A stretch of DNA of 22,580 bases, taken from positions 1 to 22,580 of the forward strand of contig CAMZKQ010000109.1 in NCBI GenBank assembly GCA_947311265.1, given 5' to 3'. Under the pieces are notes generated by a model that saw nothing but the letters and a program-made list of their open reading frames with translations, made no database searches and was not told the DNA's origin. The DNA is from an uncultured Chlorobiota bacterium. Its GTDB lineage: Bacteria > Bacteroidota > Bacteroidia > Bacteroidales > JAADGE01. Below, in pieces: positions 21,810 through 22,580 of the stretch. How positions within the stretch are numbered: the stretch's first letter is position 1; each line of letters opens with the position of its first letter. The position numbers and the translations under genes are program-made.

Positions 21810-22580
21810 CTACTTTTGCCAAATATTATTTTGTACGACATTAATCTCCTCTTCAAAAAACATTTCTGCTAGTGTCTTAAAAAAATGAGTATAATCGGAG
21901 ACAAAAAACTCGTGGTTCGCTTGCTGTGTTGCTGTATTTAGTAAATTTTCAGTCATCAGGGTTTGCCTCATTTTTTCTGCCACAATTTGGGAGGCATCAA
22001 TTACCGTCGTTTTAAAATTGAAAAATTTGCGTATCTGATTTTTAATAATTGGGTAGTGGGTGCAAGCCAAAATTAAGCAGTCAATACCTTCTAATTCAGC
22101 GTTGGAAAGGTAGGTTTTAATAATTTCATTACTGATATTGTCATAAATAAAACCTTCCTCAATCATTGGGACTAGCAGTGGGGCTGCTAATTGTTGTACC
22201 TTTTTTTCCTGACTAATTTCCAAAATTTTATTGGGGTAACTTTTACTCCTTACTGTGCCTTTTGTGCCAATAATCCCAATAGTTTTAAACCTTGGGTTAG
22301 CTACAACATATGCCACAGCAGGGTCAATAACATTTATAACAGGCACTTTACCAGCTACCTGTTGCTTTACCAAGTCGTATGCCGCTGCCGATGCAGTATT
22401 GCAAGCAATTAGTATAAGTTTCACATTTCTGGAAAGCAAAAAATGGACTATTTTTATAGAATACTCTTGCACAGCTGCCTCCGACTTATCGCCATAAGGC
22501 AGATGTAGAGTATCGCCAAAATAAATAATTTTCTCGAAGGGCAAGATGCGTTTTACCGCTGCTGCAACCGTAAGTCCGCC
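21810..22580 (-). CDS. murI: Glutamate racemase, 5' end cut by the window
   Basis: Makes D-glutamate for peptidoglycan. The minus-strand frame is open to the window edge and begins GGLTVAAAVKRILPFEKIIYF, which is the conserved segment directly after the first catalytic motif (FDSGVGGLT), so about 10-15 residues are missing. The two catalytic Cys are seen in LILIACNTASAAAY and CLILACTHYPII, with GDTLHLPYGDKS and IGIIGTKGTVRS as family motifs. A TTG at 22544 would give a shorter frame but would lose the conserved GGLT, so it is not the start. The C-terminal part ending near 21810 is normal length. No terminator is visible between it and the convergent pseudouridine synthase gene. Confidence 0.95.
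   Translation of the reverse strand, partial: GGLTVAAAVKRILPFEKIIYFGDTLHLPYGDKSEAAVQEYSIKIVHFLLSRNVKLILIACNTASAAAYDLVKQQVAGKVPVINVIDPAVAYVVANPRFKTIGIIGTKGTVRSKSYPNKILEISQEKKVQQLAAPLLVPMIEEGFIYDNISNEIIKTYLSNAELEGIDCLILACTHYPIIKNQIRKFFNFKTTVIDASQIVAEKMRQTLMTENLLNTATQQANHEFFVSDYTHFFKTLAEMFFEEEINVVQNNIWQK

Noticed and set aside
22509..22544. TTG start at 22544 as the beginning of murI
   Set aside because: The frame continues to the window edge with the conserved GGLTV segment, so the gene is cut by the window, not short.

Overview
This 22.6 kb window looks like an ordinary chromosomal segment of a member of the Bacteroidota, probably a Cytophagia- or Flavobacteriia-like marine or soil type. The grounds are the AT-rich composition, start codons with A/T-rich leaders and no clear Shine-Dalgarno sequences, repeated promoter cores of the Bacteroidota type TAnnTTTG (several with an upstream TTTG or TTG), and family-specific proteins such as a lipoprotein TamA homologue (TamL) and a short homogentisate dioxygenase. 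I see no tRNA, rRNA, CRISPR array, insertion sequence or phage gene.

Layout. 1-152 (-): the N-terminus of a rhomboid protease that runs off the left edge. 278-2647 (-): hmgA then hpd, two consecutive steps of tyrosine catabolism (4-hydroxyphenylpyruvate to homogentisate to maleylacetoacetate), with a palindrome in the upstream region and a clear terminator. 2648-3136: a 489-base non-coding divergent region. 3137-5486 (+): a von Willebrand A protein, an NrtR-like Nudix/winged-helix regulator and a nicotinamidase-like hydrolase, which together look like a self-regulated NAD-salvage group with striking inverted repeats. 5629-8768 (-): a compact four-gene operon of IPP isomerase, lipoprotein alpha/beta hydrolase, RCK potassium channel and a small membrane protein. 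8891-10591 (-): trpD followed by trmH.

10860-11285 (+): a single NifX-like protein with a His/Cys/Gly-rich metal-binding tail, with its own promoter and terminator. 11507-16407 (+): a DUF4349 lipoprotein, a PlsC-like acyltransferase, a POT peptide transporter with a large periplasmic insert, and PnuC. 16404-17787 (-): a lipoprotein/outer-membrane barrel pair converging on pnuC with overlapping stops. 18047-20686 (+): tamL. 20797-21798 (+): an RluB-type pseudouridine synthase with a basic tail at its N-terminus. 21810-22580 (-): murI, cut by the right edge.

Most genes are housekeeping or metabolic and recognisable. The parts I rate most worth following are the vWA/NrtR/nicotinamidase group with its repeats, the metal-tailed NifX-like protein, and the repeat-containing insert of the peptide transporter. 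Three gene starts were moved from the longest open frame because a promoter core or the neighbouring stop codon makes a later start more likely (peptide transporter, pseudouridine synthase, outer-membrane barrel). All family names are from reading motifs; no database search was possible.
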